From: Chitinophagales bacterium
GTDB lineage: Bacteria > Bacteroidota > Bacteroidia > Chitinophagales > Saprospiraceae
Reading direction: 5' to 3'
DNA: 64,000 nucleotides
Assembly: GCA_013298845.1 (NCBI GenBank)
Contig: JAAFJN010000011.1
Span: 1 to 64,000 of the forward strand
Position 1 is the first letter of the stretch. Each line of letters opens with the position of its first letter. The notes under the pieces were generated by a model, which was not told where the DNA came from, ran no database searches, and was given only the letters and a program-made list of their open reading frames with translations. The translations under genes and the position numbers were made by a program. Below, piece by piece: positions 51,339 through 60,693 of this stretch.

Positions 51339-52892
51339 TTAAAAATATGTGTTTTTTAAGAATAGCAAATCCTTATTGAAATAACCTTCGTTTATATCAG
51401 TATCGTAAGGAACTATTTTATCAACTATTGAGTTTTGGATATGTATTGTGTCTGTACTAAAATTTGATAACCAGAAGTCCTTGGTATTTGCATTAATAAA
51501 TGTACAATGATCTACGTGCGCCAATCTGCCAGATGTAATTAAAACAGCACAACTATCAGATTTCAAAATAAAAATATTATTATACAATGTTGGTGTATCC
51601 GCGAGTCTAACAAATGCGCCTCTTGTTCCCTGTTTTTGAAAAAAACTGTGATATAAAAATATTTTATTAAAATCTGAAGCAACAATAAGAGAAGCACAAA
51701 TATTATCTTCAAAATAGACTCTACTAATATTGCATTTAGCCGATGATATTGCTATCTTTACAAGTTCATTGTTGAAGTTATTATTTTGCTTAACTATATT
51801 ATTGAAGAATTCCAATTTCCCCGTTAGTGCTCCAATACAATCTATAAAAAAAATATACTCGTCATTAGGATTTATTGTTGTGTTGTTAATTATTGTGGAA
51901 TTAAACACTTCGTAAGTCCCGGTGAAACTACCCGATGGCCCATAAGTATAAATCACCGCCCCGTTTTTTGCAACATTCCCGTCAAAAAGACAACTGTCCA
52001 CCCGAAATTTCTCCGCCAATGACCGCTCCGGGTAAGCGTTCATGGCACCACCAAAAGTAGTGCCCCGGTTGTTTAAAAACTGGCAATTGGTAATGGCAAA
52101 CTCATCGGAACCATTTTGATGAACATAGTATAACCCACCGCCTTGTTGGGCCGTATTGCCTTCAAATACACAACCCGCCAAATCCTGCGTTCGTTCGATC
52201 ATACTGCCGCCAAACCGGCACAAACCGCCGCCACCGCCCAAACAACGGTTGTTTCGGAACGTACAATCCACAAAAGACACCGATACCGAACTGCCCATTC
52301 CGCCGCCGTTCACAATGGCACCGCCGCCAAAATTTTTAGCCGTGCAGTATTCAAACGTACAATTGGCCACCCGTGCGTAAGCATCGCCGTTAAACCCCAT
52401 AATGTACAAGCCCCCGCCGCACAATTGCCGGGGCCGACCACTCAACGAAACGGTATTGGTCGCCTGCCCGTGGCGGAAAATAAAACCATCCACGACAGTA
52501 TTGGAATCCGGCTCAAACAGGTACATAATATTGCGGGAATTATCGGTGCTGTCGCCCACAACCCCGATATCGCCGCTCAACACCACTGGAAAATTCCCCC
52601 AATTGCGCTGGTTTCGGGTGGTTTCGGTGCCATTAAAGCCCCCAAAAAGCCGGGTGCCGCTTTTGGGGGTAAAAGAAGTATCGCGGTTGGTATCGTTCGT
52701 GGGAAAATAAGTACCCTGTGCTACCCAAACCTCATCGCCGGGTTGAGCCGCTGCGAGGGCGTTTTGTAAATCGGTAAACGCGTCCGTCCATGAGGTACCG
52801 GTATTTTGGCCGTTGGCCGCAACGTTGACGTAGTGGATGGTTTGGGCGTGGGCTAATAGGGGAAAAAACAGGAGTAGTAGTGTGCGTAGCAT
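51339..52892 (-). CDS. N-terminal part of the interrupted parallel beta-helix exoprotein
   Basis: 517 codons with a signal peptide (1-16, ending LLAHA), HYVNVAANGQNTGTSWTDAFTDLQNAL and VWVAQGTYFPT, the standard start of Bacteroidota right-handed beta-helix (pectate-lyase-like) surface proteins, then helix coils to the stop. After TAA 51339-51341 the same frame continues [20 protein letters not shown] into the downstream part. The last 200 codons are strikingly AT-rich compared with the first 300. Promoter TACATTTG at 52915-52922. Function probably adhesion or polysaccharide binding; no catalytic residues identified. Confidence 0.78.
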   Translation of the reverse strand: MLRTLLLLFFPLLAHAQTIHYVNVAANGQNTGTSWTDAFTDLQNALAAAQPGDEVWVAQGTYFPTNDTNRDTSFTPKSGTRLFGGFNGTETTRNQRNWGNFPVVLSGDIGVVGDSTDNSRNIMYLFEPDSNTVVDGFIFRHGQATNTVSLSGRPRQLCGGGLYIMGFNGDAYARVANCTFEYCTAKNFGGGAIVNGGGMGSSVSVSFVDCTFRNNRCLGGGGGLCRFGGSMIERTQDLAGCVFEGNTAQQGGGLYYVHQNGSDEFAITNCQFLNNRGTTFGGAMNAYPERSLAEKFRVDSCLFDGNVAKNGAVIYTYGPSGSFTGTYEVFNSTIINNTTINPNDEYIFFIDCIGALTGKLEFFNNIVKQNNNFNNELVKIAISSAKCNISRVYFEDNICASLIVASDFNKIFLYHSFFQKQGTRGAFVRLADTPTLYNNIFILKSDSCAVLITSGRLAHVDHCTFINANTKDFWLSNFSTDTIHIQNSIVDKIVPYDTDINEGYFNKDLLFLKNTYF

Positions 52893-52914
52893 GTTTTTGA
52901 TGGATTTGAAAATA

Positions 52915-52922
52915 CAAATGTA
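52915..52922 (-). promoter_or_regulatory. -7 promoter element of the beta-helix gene
   Basis: TACATTTG on the minus strand, 22 nt before the start codon at 52892. Confidence 0.5.
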
Positions 52923-52929
52923 GTGTTTT

Positions 52930-53500
52930 TTTGAGATAGAAGACGGAAGACGTTAGACAAAAGATTTTCCCCGGCCATCGCCTGTACCGCGACGAGATGT
53001 CCATCCCGGAGGTACGGAGTGGATGACATCTCAAAGCAAAACAGATTTCTGGCCAAAGACAGCCCGTACCAAACAATGCAAGGGACACGGATTTTTTGTT
53101 GATTTGGAAAAATCCGTGTAAATCCGTGTCCAATCATTTTCGGGCTGAGCCGCAAGCAGCATGTAGCGGATTTTTTTGCGGATTTTGTAGGTTTGGGCAG
53201 TATGTTCTTTTGATATATGAGTGATGATTTCTGATATCAGATAGCAGAAGTATTTTTCTTTTTGTGGGTTTCGCCCGTGTCTGTTTTTTTATTTAAGAGC
53301 ATGTCTAAATTTGCATTCTCTGACGATATGAATTGGATTTTTTTTACCGGCAAGGCTCTTTTTTGAGTCGTAATGGGCTATTTACGGCGAAAAAAAGAAA
53401 CGCCGCAGGGAGAAAAAAGACTTTCATATCGGCGAGAAATGCAATTTTAGACATGCTCTAAGAACTCCGATTTTTGATTTTTGATTTTTGAAGTTTTTTT
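52930..53500. repeat. Composite repeat, copy 2 (right of the beta-helix gene)
   Basis: Direct copy of 49505-49922 with the same order of modules: short AGAAGAC array (52936-52970), CGACGAGATG dyad (52989-53035), ACACGGATTT/AAATCCGTGT hairpin (53085-53131), TCATTTTCGGGCTG (53134-53147) and two tails. The second tail is split by a 162-bp MITE at 53297-53458. No gene is seen between 52893 and 53618. Confidence 0.7.
53297..53458. mobile_element. MITE with 36-nt terminal inverted repeats and TAA duplication
   Basis: 162 bp starting GAGCATGTCTAAA and ending TTTAGACATGCTC; the two ends match over about 36 nt with few differences, ending at ATATGAA/TTCATAT. It is flanked by TAA on both sides (53294-53296 and 53459-53461). 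Removing the element and one TAA restores the tail repeat seen intact at 35878-35953 and 49848-49922. No ORF inside. A 3-bp TNA duplication suits IS5-family transposases (recalled); none is present in the window. Confidence 0.82.
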
Positions 53501-53618
53501 TCCCCTCTCCATACTTCATTAAATTTCGTCGAAAGCGTAAAAAAACGGGGGATTGCTCTTAAAAATTCATAAAGTTGTTCCATCTTTGCCCCCCGATAGA
53601 ACAAAACATATTGAACGA

Positions 53619-55217
53619 ATGCTACATGAGTATAAATTGCCCTCATTGGGCGACGGCGTGTCGGGAAAAGTAACCGAAATTTTGGTGAAACCCGGCGATA
53701 AAGTGACAAAAGAACAAATTGTCATCATTGTAGGCACCGATAAAGTAGATGCCGAAATGCCCGTTGATGTAGAAGGTACTGTTTCTGAAATTTTAGTAAA
53801 CAAAGGTGATGACGTTACCGAGGGTAGCCTGATCCTGAAAATAGAAACCAGCGGCGCGGCTACAGCCTCGGCTTCGGCCCCCGCAGCAGCACCTGCTCCC
53901 ACACCAGCCGCTCCGGTGGTAGTGGCGACTGCTCCGGCCGCAGCATCGGGAAGTTACGAATTTAAATTGCCTTCTCTGGGCGACGGCGTTTCGGGTAAAG
54001 TCACCGAAATCATGGTAAAAGCCGGTGATCAGGTGAAAAAAGACCAAATCGTAATCGTAGTGGCCACCGATAAAGTAGATGCCGAAATGCCCGTTGATAC
54101 CGACGGCACGGTAGAAGCAGTTCTGGTGAACAAAGGCGACGATGTAACCGAAGGCAGCGCTATTCTGAAACTAACCACCAGCGGCGCGGCTCCGGCCGTA
54201 GCAGCACCCGCTCCCGCGGCACCCGTTGCGGCTCCCGCAGCACCAGCGGCGGCTCCGGCTCCGGCCGCAGCACCGGCTCCCGTAGCCACCAACAGCGCAC
54301 CGGCGGGTAACTACCGGGTTTCGCCCCTGGCCCGCAAACGCGCCAAAGAACTCGGCATTGATTTGGCGCAGGTGCGCCCAACCGAAGGCTCCAACCGCAT
54401 CGGTTATAAAGACGTGGTGGCCTTCGTAAAACAAAAAATGGACCGCGCCAGTGGTTCTGCCGCAACCGGTGGTGGCGCAGCAATGCACAAACCATTGCCT
54501 AATTTTGAAAAATTTGGGGCCATCGAACGCCAGGCGCAAAGCCGAATCGGGGTATTAACCGCCGAAAATATGCACTTTGCGTTCAATACCATTCCACACG
54601 CCTGGATTTCGGAAAAAGCCGATATCACCCGTTTGGAAGAATTGCGCCAACAATATAAAGATGGGGTAAAAGCAGCCGGTGGCGCTTTAACCACCACGGC
54701 GATTTTGACCAAAGTGGTGGCGGCTGTTTTGAAAAAAATGCCCCAATTCAACAGCAGTTACGATATTGATACCCACGAGGTTATTTTCAAAAAATTCTAC
54801 AATATCGGTATTGCGGTGGATACGCCCCGTGGCCTTTTGGTACCCGTTATCCGCAACGTGGACCAAAAAAACCTCACCGAAATTGCCAAAGACCTCACCG
54901 AAATCAGTACCCGTACCCGCGACGGTAAAAACAAACCCGATGATTTGGACGGCGGTACATTTACCATCTCCAATATCGGCGGTATCGGCGGCACGAACAT
55001 GATTTCCATCGTGAACTGGCCGCAGGTAGCCATTCTGAGTATCACGGCTGCTACCAAGGAAGCCGTTTGGAACGAGGCCAAACAAGCCTTTGAACCGCGT
55101 CTCATGATGCCCATGACCATCGGTTGGGACCACCGCGTGATCAACGGTGCCGACGCCGCTCGTTTCCTTCAGTTGATTAAACAAATGTTGGAAGAGCCGT
55201 TCGTAAGTTGGTTGTAA
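53619..55217 (+). CDS. 2-oxo acid dehydrogenase E2 (dihydrolipoamide acetyltransferase)
   Basis: 532 aa from MLHEYKLPSLGDG; the open frame is longer but a CATCTTTG promoter element at 53581-53588 lies between. Two lipoyl domains (about 1-77 and 108-185), each with TDKVDAEMPVD around the lipoyl lysine, joined by Ala/Pro-rich linkers; a peripheral-subunit-binding domain (about 228-265, VSPLARKRAKELGIDLAQV); and the catalytic domain ending DHRVINGADAARF. It transfers acyl groups to CoA in a pyruvate, 2-oxoglutarate or branched-chain complex. E1 and E3 are not adjacent, so the substrate is not determined. Confidence 0.9.
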   Translation: MLHEYKLPSLGDGVSGKVTEILVKPGDKVTKEQIVIIVGTDKVDAEMPVDVEGTVSEILVNKGDDVTEGSLILKIETSGAATASASAPAAAPAPTPAAPVVVATAPAAASGSYEFKLPSLGDGVSGKVTEIMVKAGDQVKKDQIVIVVATDKVDAEMPVDTDGTVEAVLVNKGDDVTEGSAILKLTTSGAAPAVAAPAPAAPVAAPAAPAAAPAPAAAPAPVATNSAPAGNYRVSPLARKRAKELGIDLAQVRPTEGSNRIGYKDVVAFVKQKMDRASGSAATGGGAAMHKPLPNFEKFGAIERQAQSRIGVLTAENMHFAFNTIPHAWISEKADITRLEELRQQYKDGVKAAGGALTTTAILTKVVAAVLKKMPQFNSSYDIDTHEVIFKKFYNIGIAVDTPRGLLVPVIRNVDQKNLTEIAKDLTEISTRTRDGKNKPDDLDGGTFTISNIGGIGGTNMISIVNWPQVAILSITAATKEAVWNEAKQAFEPRLMMPMTIGWDHRVINGADAARFLQLIKQMLEEPFVSWL

Positions 55218-55555
55218 GACAAATATTTGAACATCGAACACCGAACAAGGAACACCGAACGTCGAAGTGAATATCGAATATCGAACGCCGAAGTATCTGG
55301 GATAATAGATGTATTTTGTGGGACGCATTCCGGCCCCGAATAAATCAGGGGAGTACAGGATTGTAATTGCAAATTACTTGATCGAGAACATTGCTCAATT
55401 TTGGGTATCTCGGTGTCGGAAACAAAAAAGGCATTTCAGGACTGCTCCTGAAATGCCTTTTTGTTTTCAATATTTTTCCTTAAAAATCACTTCGGCGTTC
55501 GAAATTCGGCGTTCGAAATTCGATATTCACTTCGACGTTCGGTGTTCGGTGTTCA
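55218..55555. repeat. Inverted heptamer arrays around a bidirectional terminator
   Basis: GAACACC/GAACATC-type units at about 55229-55292 and inverse TTCGACG/TTCGGTG-type units at 55494-55555, the same family as 7004-7441. Between convergent genes. No coding sequence. Confidence 0.65.
55424..55462. terminator. Bidirectional intrinsic terminator
   Basis: Perfect 13-bp stem AGGCATTTCAGGA/TCCTGAAATGCCT with a CTGC loop, A run before and T run after. Serves the E2 gene from the left and the RND gene from the right. Confidence 0.85.
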
Positions 55556-58500
55556 TCAAAACATCTTATTCCACGTATTTTTGATGCGCCAGCCCAACAA
55601 ATACATCACCGGGAGGATAATCAAAGTGATAAACGTGGCGAAACTCAAACCAAAAATGATGGTCCAGGACAAAGGCCCCCAGAACGCTACGGAATCACCG
55701 CCCAGGTAAATCTTGGGATCTCCCTCGGCAAATAACGTGTAAAAGTCAATGTTAAAACCAATGGCCAACGGAATCAGACCCAAAATGGCCGCCGTCGCCG
55801 TGAGTAATACCGGAGTCATACGAATACGGCCCGCTTCCACAATGGCTTCGCGCACGCCCGAACCTTGCTCCCGCAACATATCGGTATATTCTACCAACAA
55901 AATCCCGTTTCGGACCACAATACCGGCCAGGGCTACAATACCCACGCCCGACATAATTACCGAAAAGTCCATGTTGGTCAAAGCCATACCCAGCAATACC
56001 CCAATGATCGAGAATACCAATTCCGTCATGATAATCAAGGTTTTACCAATGGAGTTGAACTGCGTAATCAGGATGAGCAAAATGATAAAAATCGAAATAA
56101 TCAACGAGTTCACGAGGAACGTGGCGGCATCGAGGAATTCGGCGTCCTGACCGGCAAAACCAACCGTTACGCCTTCCGTTTTCGGGATATTGGCCAGGGC
56201 AGATTTTACGTTTTCGATCACTTCATTTTGGCTGGGCTGGAACTCAGCGGTGATATTGGACGAAATGGTTACGATACGCGACTGGTCCAGACGACGGATA
56301 CCGCCGTAGGTCGTGGTGTATTTAATATCGGCCAAAGACGCCATCGGTACCGAGCGCAAAACGCCGCCCATGTTCATATCGCGGAACGTGATATTGAGGT
56401 TCTCCACCGCGTTGATATTTTCGCGTTGGTCGGGGCGCAACCGGATATTCACCGGAATTTCGTCTTCGCCATCGCGGAATTTGGTGGCTTCTTTACCCAA
56501 AATGGCCGTACGGAACTCGGAACCAATTTGAGCGGTAGAAATACCCTCGCGGTTGGCGCGGTCGCGGTCAATTTGAATATTAATTTCCGGTTTGGAAACA
56601 ATCAGGTCACTGCGCAATTCCTCTACCCCGGGAATATTCAAAGAATCGAGGTAACGTTTTACTTTACCCGCTACGTCGGAGAGTTTTTCAAAGTCGTCGC
56701 CGCGAATTTCCACCGAAATGGGTTTGGGTTGCGGCGGTCCGCCTTGTTCCTGGTCCACCGTAATTTCGGCCCCGGGAATGGAACCTTTAGTGGCTTCACG
56801 GATTTTATCCATGTATTCTTTGGTACTCACGCCGTTGCGTTGGCCAAATTCCACAAATGCCACCCCTACTTTTCCTTTATTGGAAGTAGAAGAACGGTCA
56901 AACTGGTCTTCGGAGGCACCCAGCGCCACGTTAGAAATAATGGATTCCACAATCGGGTTGTTATCGCCCAATACGGCACCCACTTTTTTCTCCAATACCC
57001 GCGTCAACGAGTCGGTGACCTGTACATCGGTACCCACGGGCAACGACATATAGACGTAAATGAAGTTCGGATCTGCCTGCGGGAAAAGTACAATATTGCG
57101 TTTGCCGGAGGCAAAAAGCATCAAAGAAAGCACAAATGTGGCCAATACACCCACCATCATCGTCCAGGGACGGTTAAGGGCAAAGTTCAGGAACGCGGCG
57201 TAACCATTTTGCACGGCGGGCCAACCTTTGCGCTGGAACCAAGCCACTGCGCGTTGCAACACCGTGCGGTACAACAACACAAACAAGGCCACAGTCGTAA
57301 TCAAATTACCCATGAAGAAGTTGCCATTGGCGTAAAAATACACCAAACACAACGCAAAAATGACGTAACCAAAAATGGCGCGGCGGCGTTTTTTCACCGG
57401 ATCAACCTGAACACCTTCGCGTTTGTCGTCGCCCATAAACCACACCGCAAATACGGGGTTGATAATGTACGCCACCAACAACGAGGCCGTGAGGGTTATA
57501 ATTACCGTAACGGGCAAAAAGCCCATAAATTTACCAAAAATCCCGCCCCAGAATACCAACGGGAAAAACGGTGCCAAGGTCGTAGCCGTACCCGATAACA
57601 CGGGCAAAAACACCTCGCCAGCCGCTTGTTTGGCCGCTTGTACAATGTTCAATTCCTTGTTATCGTGGTAAATCCGGTGGGTGTTTTCCACAACTACAAT
57701 CGCGTCATCTACCACAATACCCAAAGCGAGCAGGAAGGCAAACAACACCACAAAGTTGAGGGTAAACCCTAAACTCGGCAGAATCATAAACGCAATTGCC
57801 ATCGACAGCGGTACCGACATGGCCACAAACAACGCATCGGTGGCACCCATGAAGAACATGAGGATAAACGTTACAAGGATAAAACCAATGATAATGGTAT
57901 TGATCAAATCGTGCAGCGTTACGCGGGTAGCGCGGCTTTGGTCGCCGGTAATGGTTACCTCTAAATTTTCGGGAAATTCGGAGGCTTTCATTTCGGCCAC
58001 CAACTCTTTAATTTTGTCGGAGGCGTTAATGAGGTTTTCACCACTGCGTTTGATGACGTTGAGCGAAATAACGTTGCGGCCATCCAGGCGGCTAAAACTC
58101 TCCTGGGTTTTGTAACCCATGCGCACGTCGGCAACGTCTTTGAGGTAAAGCATAGCACCCGCCTGCGAAGCAATGAGGATGTTTTTGATTTGCTCCACGT
58201 CTTTAAAATCGCCGCGAATAGATACCGAACGGGTCATACCGCCAATGTCCACGTTACCCGCCGAAATGGTCATGTTTTCGTACATGAGCGCATTTTCGAT
58301 GTCGCGGAACGTGAGGCTGGCCGCCGTCATTTTGTATTTATCCACGTCAATCTGGATTTCTTTATCCAAAGCGCCCACGAGGTCAACGCGGGTAATTTCG
58401 CGCATTTCTTCGATGCGGTCTTTTACCTTATCGGCGTAGTCTTTGAGTTTATCGAGGCTAAAATCGCCCGCGATATTTACGTTCATGATGGGGATTTCGG

Positions 58501-58912
58501 AAATATCAAACTCCGAAATGGTGGGATCTTGCAAAAGGTCGTTGGGCAAGTCGCGTTTGGCTTTATCCACCGCGTCCTTTACCTTTTGTTTACACAGTGC
58601 CACGTCGAGGCTGGTATTGAACTCCACAATAACGTTGGAGAAGTCCTGCACCGAAGAAGAAGTCACTTTTTTTACGCCATTGATCCCTTTTAACTGTTTT
58701 TCAATGGGTTTGGTCACCAATTGCTCCATGTCGGTCGGAGACGCGCCGGGGTAAATGGTGGATACAAATATCGTGGGAACCACTACATCCGGGAATTGTT
58801 CCTTTGGCAGGGCATTGTACGACATAATACCGGCCAGGGTGATCAGTACCGTAATGATAAAGATCGAGGTTCGGTTATCAATCGCCCAGGAGGTGGGTTT
58901 AAATTCTTTCAT
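55556..58912 (-). CDS. RND efflux transporter permease (AcrB/MexB superfamily)
   Basis: A 1118-aa protein with RND topology: first helix ITVLITLAGIMSYNALPKEQFPDVVVPT, a periplasmic loop, and TM4 with GIVVDDAIVVVENTHRI, which holds the proton-relay aspartates. It is longer than AcrB by about 70 residues, part of which is an insert between TM6 and TM7 (KREGVQVDPVKKRRRAIFGY plus two extra helices). Probably exports lipophilic compounds. With the adaptor, TolC and TetR genes it forms an efflux cluster. Confidence 0.92.
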   Translation of the reverse strand: MKEFKPTSWAIDNRTSIFIITVLITLAGIMSYNALPKEQFPDVVVPTIFVSTIYPGASPTDMEQLVTKPIEKQLKGINGVKKVTSSSVQDFSNVIVEFNTSLDVALCKQKVKDAVDKAKRDLPNDLLQDPTISEFDISEIPIMNVNIAGDFSLDKLKDYADKVKDRIEEMREITRVDLVGALDKEIQIDVDKYKMTAASLTFRDIENALMYENMTISAGNVDIGGMTRSVSIRGDFKDVEQIKNILIASQAGAMLYLKDVADVRMGYKTQESFSRLDGRNVISLNVIKRSGENLINASDKIKELVAEMKASEFPENLEVTITGDQSRATRVTLHDLINTIIIGFILVTFILMFFMGATDALFVAMSVPLSMAIAFMILPSLGFTLNFVVLFAFLLALGIVVDDAIVVVENTHRIYHDNKELNIVQAAKQAAGEVFLPVLSGTATTLAPFFPLVFWGGIFGKFMGFLPVTVIITLTASLLVAYIINPVFAVWFMGDDKREGVQVDPVKKRRRAIFGYVIFALCLVYFYANGNFFMGNLITTVALFVLLYRTVLQRAVAWFQRKGWPAVQNGYAAFLNFALNRPWTMMVGVLATFVLSLMLFASGKRNIVLFPQADPNFIYVYMSLPVGTDVQVTDSLTRVLEKKVGAVLGDNNPIVESIISNVALGASEDQFDRSSTSNKGKVGVAFVEFGQRNGVSTKEYMDKIREATKGSIPGAEITVDQEQGGPPQPKPISVEIRGDDFEKLSDVAGKVKRYLDSLNIPGVEELRSDLIVSKPEINIQIDRDRANREGISTAQIGSEFRTAILGKEATKFRDGEDEIPVNIRLRPDQRENINAVENLNITFRDMNMGGVLRSVPMASLADIKYTTTYGGIRRLDQSRIVTISSNITAEFQPSQNEVIENVKSALANIPKTEGVTVGFAGQDAEFLDAATFLVNSLIISIFIILLILITQFNSIGKTLIIMTELVFSIIGVLLGMALTNMDFSVIMSGVGIVALAGIVVRNGILLVEYTDMLREQGSGVREAIVEAGRIRMTPVLLTATAAILGLIPLAIGFNIDFYTLFAEGDPKIYLGGDSVAFWGPLSWTIIFGLSFATFITLIILPVMYLLGWRIKNTWNKMF

Positions 58913-58963
58913 AATTAATGTGTGTTTGAATAATTGAATATTCGAGTTGATTGCCGTATTCGT

Positions 58964-59395
58964 TTATCGCCCCATCCAAAACGGGAGTGCGTAATATGCG
59001 TGCACCCAACCTAAATACAGACAAAGTGGGGTATATAATTTAGTATCTATCCGGGCAAATTCAGTTGAGCGAATTTTTTTAAAAAAGCCAACGTATTTGA
59101 AGTCGCCCACCGACCGAGCCAGAAAAATGATTGCTATGGCGATATTTCCAATTAAAATGAAGCGACTATAATGCGCAAAAATAATTGTACTTAGCCAGGA
59201 AAAAATCGCAAACAGGATCAGACCAATACCAACTACAAGACAAGCTGTTAATCCGGGTACAAAAACAGGATTACCATTTTCTTCAGACTGAGGCAGTGCG
59301 TTTTGGCTCCATTTTCTCCCGCCCGCAGCCCAGTAAAAGTGTATTGCCCCAAGAAAGGCATAAATGACTCCGTTTAACCACATTAATTCCAGCAT
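58964..59395 (-). CDS. DUF3995-family membrane protein
   Basis: A 143-aa protein with four membrane helices. GVIYAFLGAIHFYWAAGGRKW, FLARSVGDFKYVGFFKKIR and the C-terminal DTKLYTPLCLYLG are the DUF3995 pattern. It lies between adaptor and permease genes, 51 nt upstream of the latter, which is unusual for a tripartite efflux set; it may be a small accessory or a chance insertion. Confidence 0.8.
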   Translation of the reverse strand: MLELMWLNGVIYAFLGAIHFYWAAGGRKWSQNALPQSEENGNPVFVPGLTACLVVGIGLILFAIFSWLSTIIFAHYSRFILIGNIAIAIIFLARSVGDFKYVGFFKKIRSTEFARIDTKLYTPLCLYLGWVHAYYALPFWMGR

Positions 59396-59413
59396 GCTTG
59401 TATTTTAAATGGT

Positions 59414-60523
59414 TTAGAAATTAACCGTTTCGCCGTTGTTTACATCCTGAAAACCCGTCGAAATCACCCATTCGCCTTTTTTCAAGCCGCTCAAAATTTC
59501 TACCTGACCGTTGTAGTTGTTCCCTTGTTTCACTACGGTTCTTTTTACAATGGCTTGTTTATCAGCACTTTTTTCGGCAACCAATACAAAATCACCTTCC
59601 GCAGAAGATTGAATAAGATTCACCGGAACCACCACTGCATTGGGGTTTTGGTAATCTACAATTTTCATGACGGCTACCTGGTTGGCGCGGTAGTCGGCAC
59701 CGGCGGGCAACGCGCATTCCACGTCGAACGTACGTGTCATCGGGTTGATGGTTTTTGCCACGTAAGTTACCGTTGTGGTCAGTTCTTTGTTCAAATCGGG
59801 GAAAAAGACCTGTACTTTATCGCCTTTTTTCACTTTAGAAGAATAGGCTTCGGTAACTGCGCCGTGCACTTTTAATTTGCTCAGGTTTACGATATTGCAC
59901 AAGGGCATACCCGGAGCAATCATTTGGCCCTGTTTCAGGATCACCATATCTACGGTGCCGCTGGTGGGAGCGTAAATGCGCGACATGCTCATTTGCTCGC
60001 GCAAAGTGGCAATGGTGCGTTCGAGTGATTCTTTGCCGTTTTTCGCCTGAATATACTGCACTTCGGTGCCAATTTTTTGGTCCCAAAGGCCCTTTTGGCG
60101 GTTAAAAATATCTTCGGCTACTTTCAGTTGACCTTCAAGTTCGGCGAGGTTTTTGTTCAGCACCGCGTCGTCAATTTCGGCAATCAACTGACCCTGGCGC
60201 ACATTATCGCCGTTTTTCACCAATACACGGCGTAAAGCACCCGGCATCCGCGAAGTAGCCTGCACGCTTTCTTCGGCATCTACTTTACCCTGGAGGTCAA
60301 TGTAGTGGCGGAACACGTCGGTTTTTACTTCACTCAAGCCCACGGTGCGAATTTTGGGTGCTTTATTGGTTTTGCCAACTTGCTTTTCCAACTCCGCAAT
60401 TTTGCCCTCCAATTCCGTTTTTTGTGCTTTCAATTGCTGCAACTGCTCTTCGGGGGTACCGGCTTCTCCGCCGCCACAAGAGGCAATAAACAACGCTAAT
60501 AATAAATAGATGGTATTTTTCAT
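59414..60523 (-). CDS. RND efflux periplasmic adaptor (membrane fusion lipoprotein)
   Basis: 369 aa from MKNTIYLLLALFIASCGGG; the frame is open 20 codons further upstream, but this start gives a proper lipobox (IASC, Cys16). A coiled coil follows directly (about 23-55, EEQLQQLKAQKTELEGKIAE), then the barrel-sandwich, hairpin and beta-barrel domains (SRMPGALRRVLVKNGDNVRQ, RIYAPTSGTVDMVILKQGQ). It bridges the permease and TolC. The coil before the lipoyl-like domain is typical of Bacteroidota adaptors. Confidence 0.9.
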   Translation of the reverse strand: MKNTIYLLLALFIASCGGGEAGTPEEQLQQLKAQKTELEGKIAELEKQVGKTNKAPKIRTVGLSEVKTDVFRHYIDLQGKVDAEESVQATSRMPGALRRVLVKNGDNVRQGQLIAEIDDAVLNKNLAELEGQLKVAEDIFNRQKGLWDQKIGTEVQYIQAKNGKESLERTIATLREQMSMSRIYAPTSGTVDMVILKQGQMIAPGMPLCNIVNLSKLKVHGAVTEAYSSKVKKGDKVQVFFPDLNKELTTTVTYVAKTINPMTRTFDVECALPAGADYRANQVAVMKIVDYQNPNAVVVPVNLIQSSAEGDFVLVAEKSADKQAIVKRTVVKQGNNYNGQVEILSGLKKGEWVISTGFQDVNNGETVNF

Positions 60524-60630
60524 AAATATAGTGATTTCAATTTTTTTAAAGAAACTATCAAAAGGTTTTTTTGTCAAAAACACTTGAATTTTGTCAAAAA
60601 ATTTGCCCTAAAAACAACATTTAACCAAAA

Positions 60631-60693
60631 ACGTGTACGCTACAACGAGCAAAACAAATTCAACAAATTCAACCCTGCTAACAAATTCAACCC
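60631..60693. repeat. Half copy of the GTGTACGCTAC arm with 9-nt units
   Basis: GTGTACGCTACAACGAGCAA continuing AAC (60633-60655) followed by CAAATTCAA units and degenerate ones up to the TolC stop at 60694. This matches the right half of the element at 13560-13685; no left half is evident. It lies inside the efflux cluster between adaptor and TolC genes. Confidence 0.65.

Noticed and set aside
55865-57598. 577-codon open frame antisense to the RND permease
   Set aside because: A shadow of strong codon bias in the RND gene; rich in His/Arg/Gln, without domain features.
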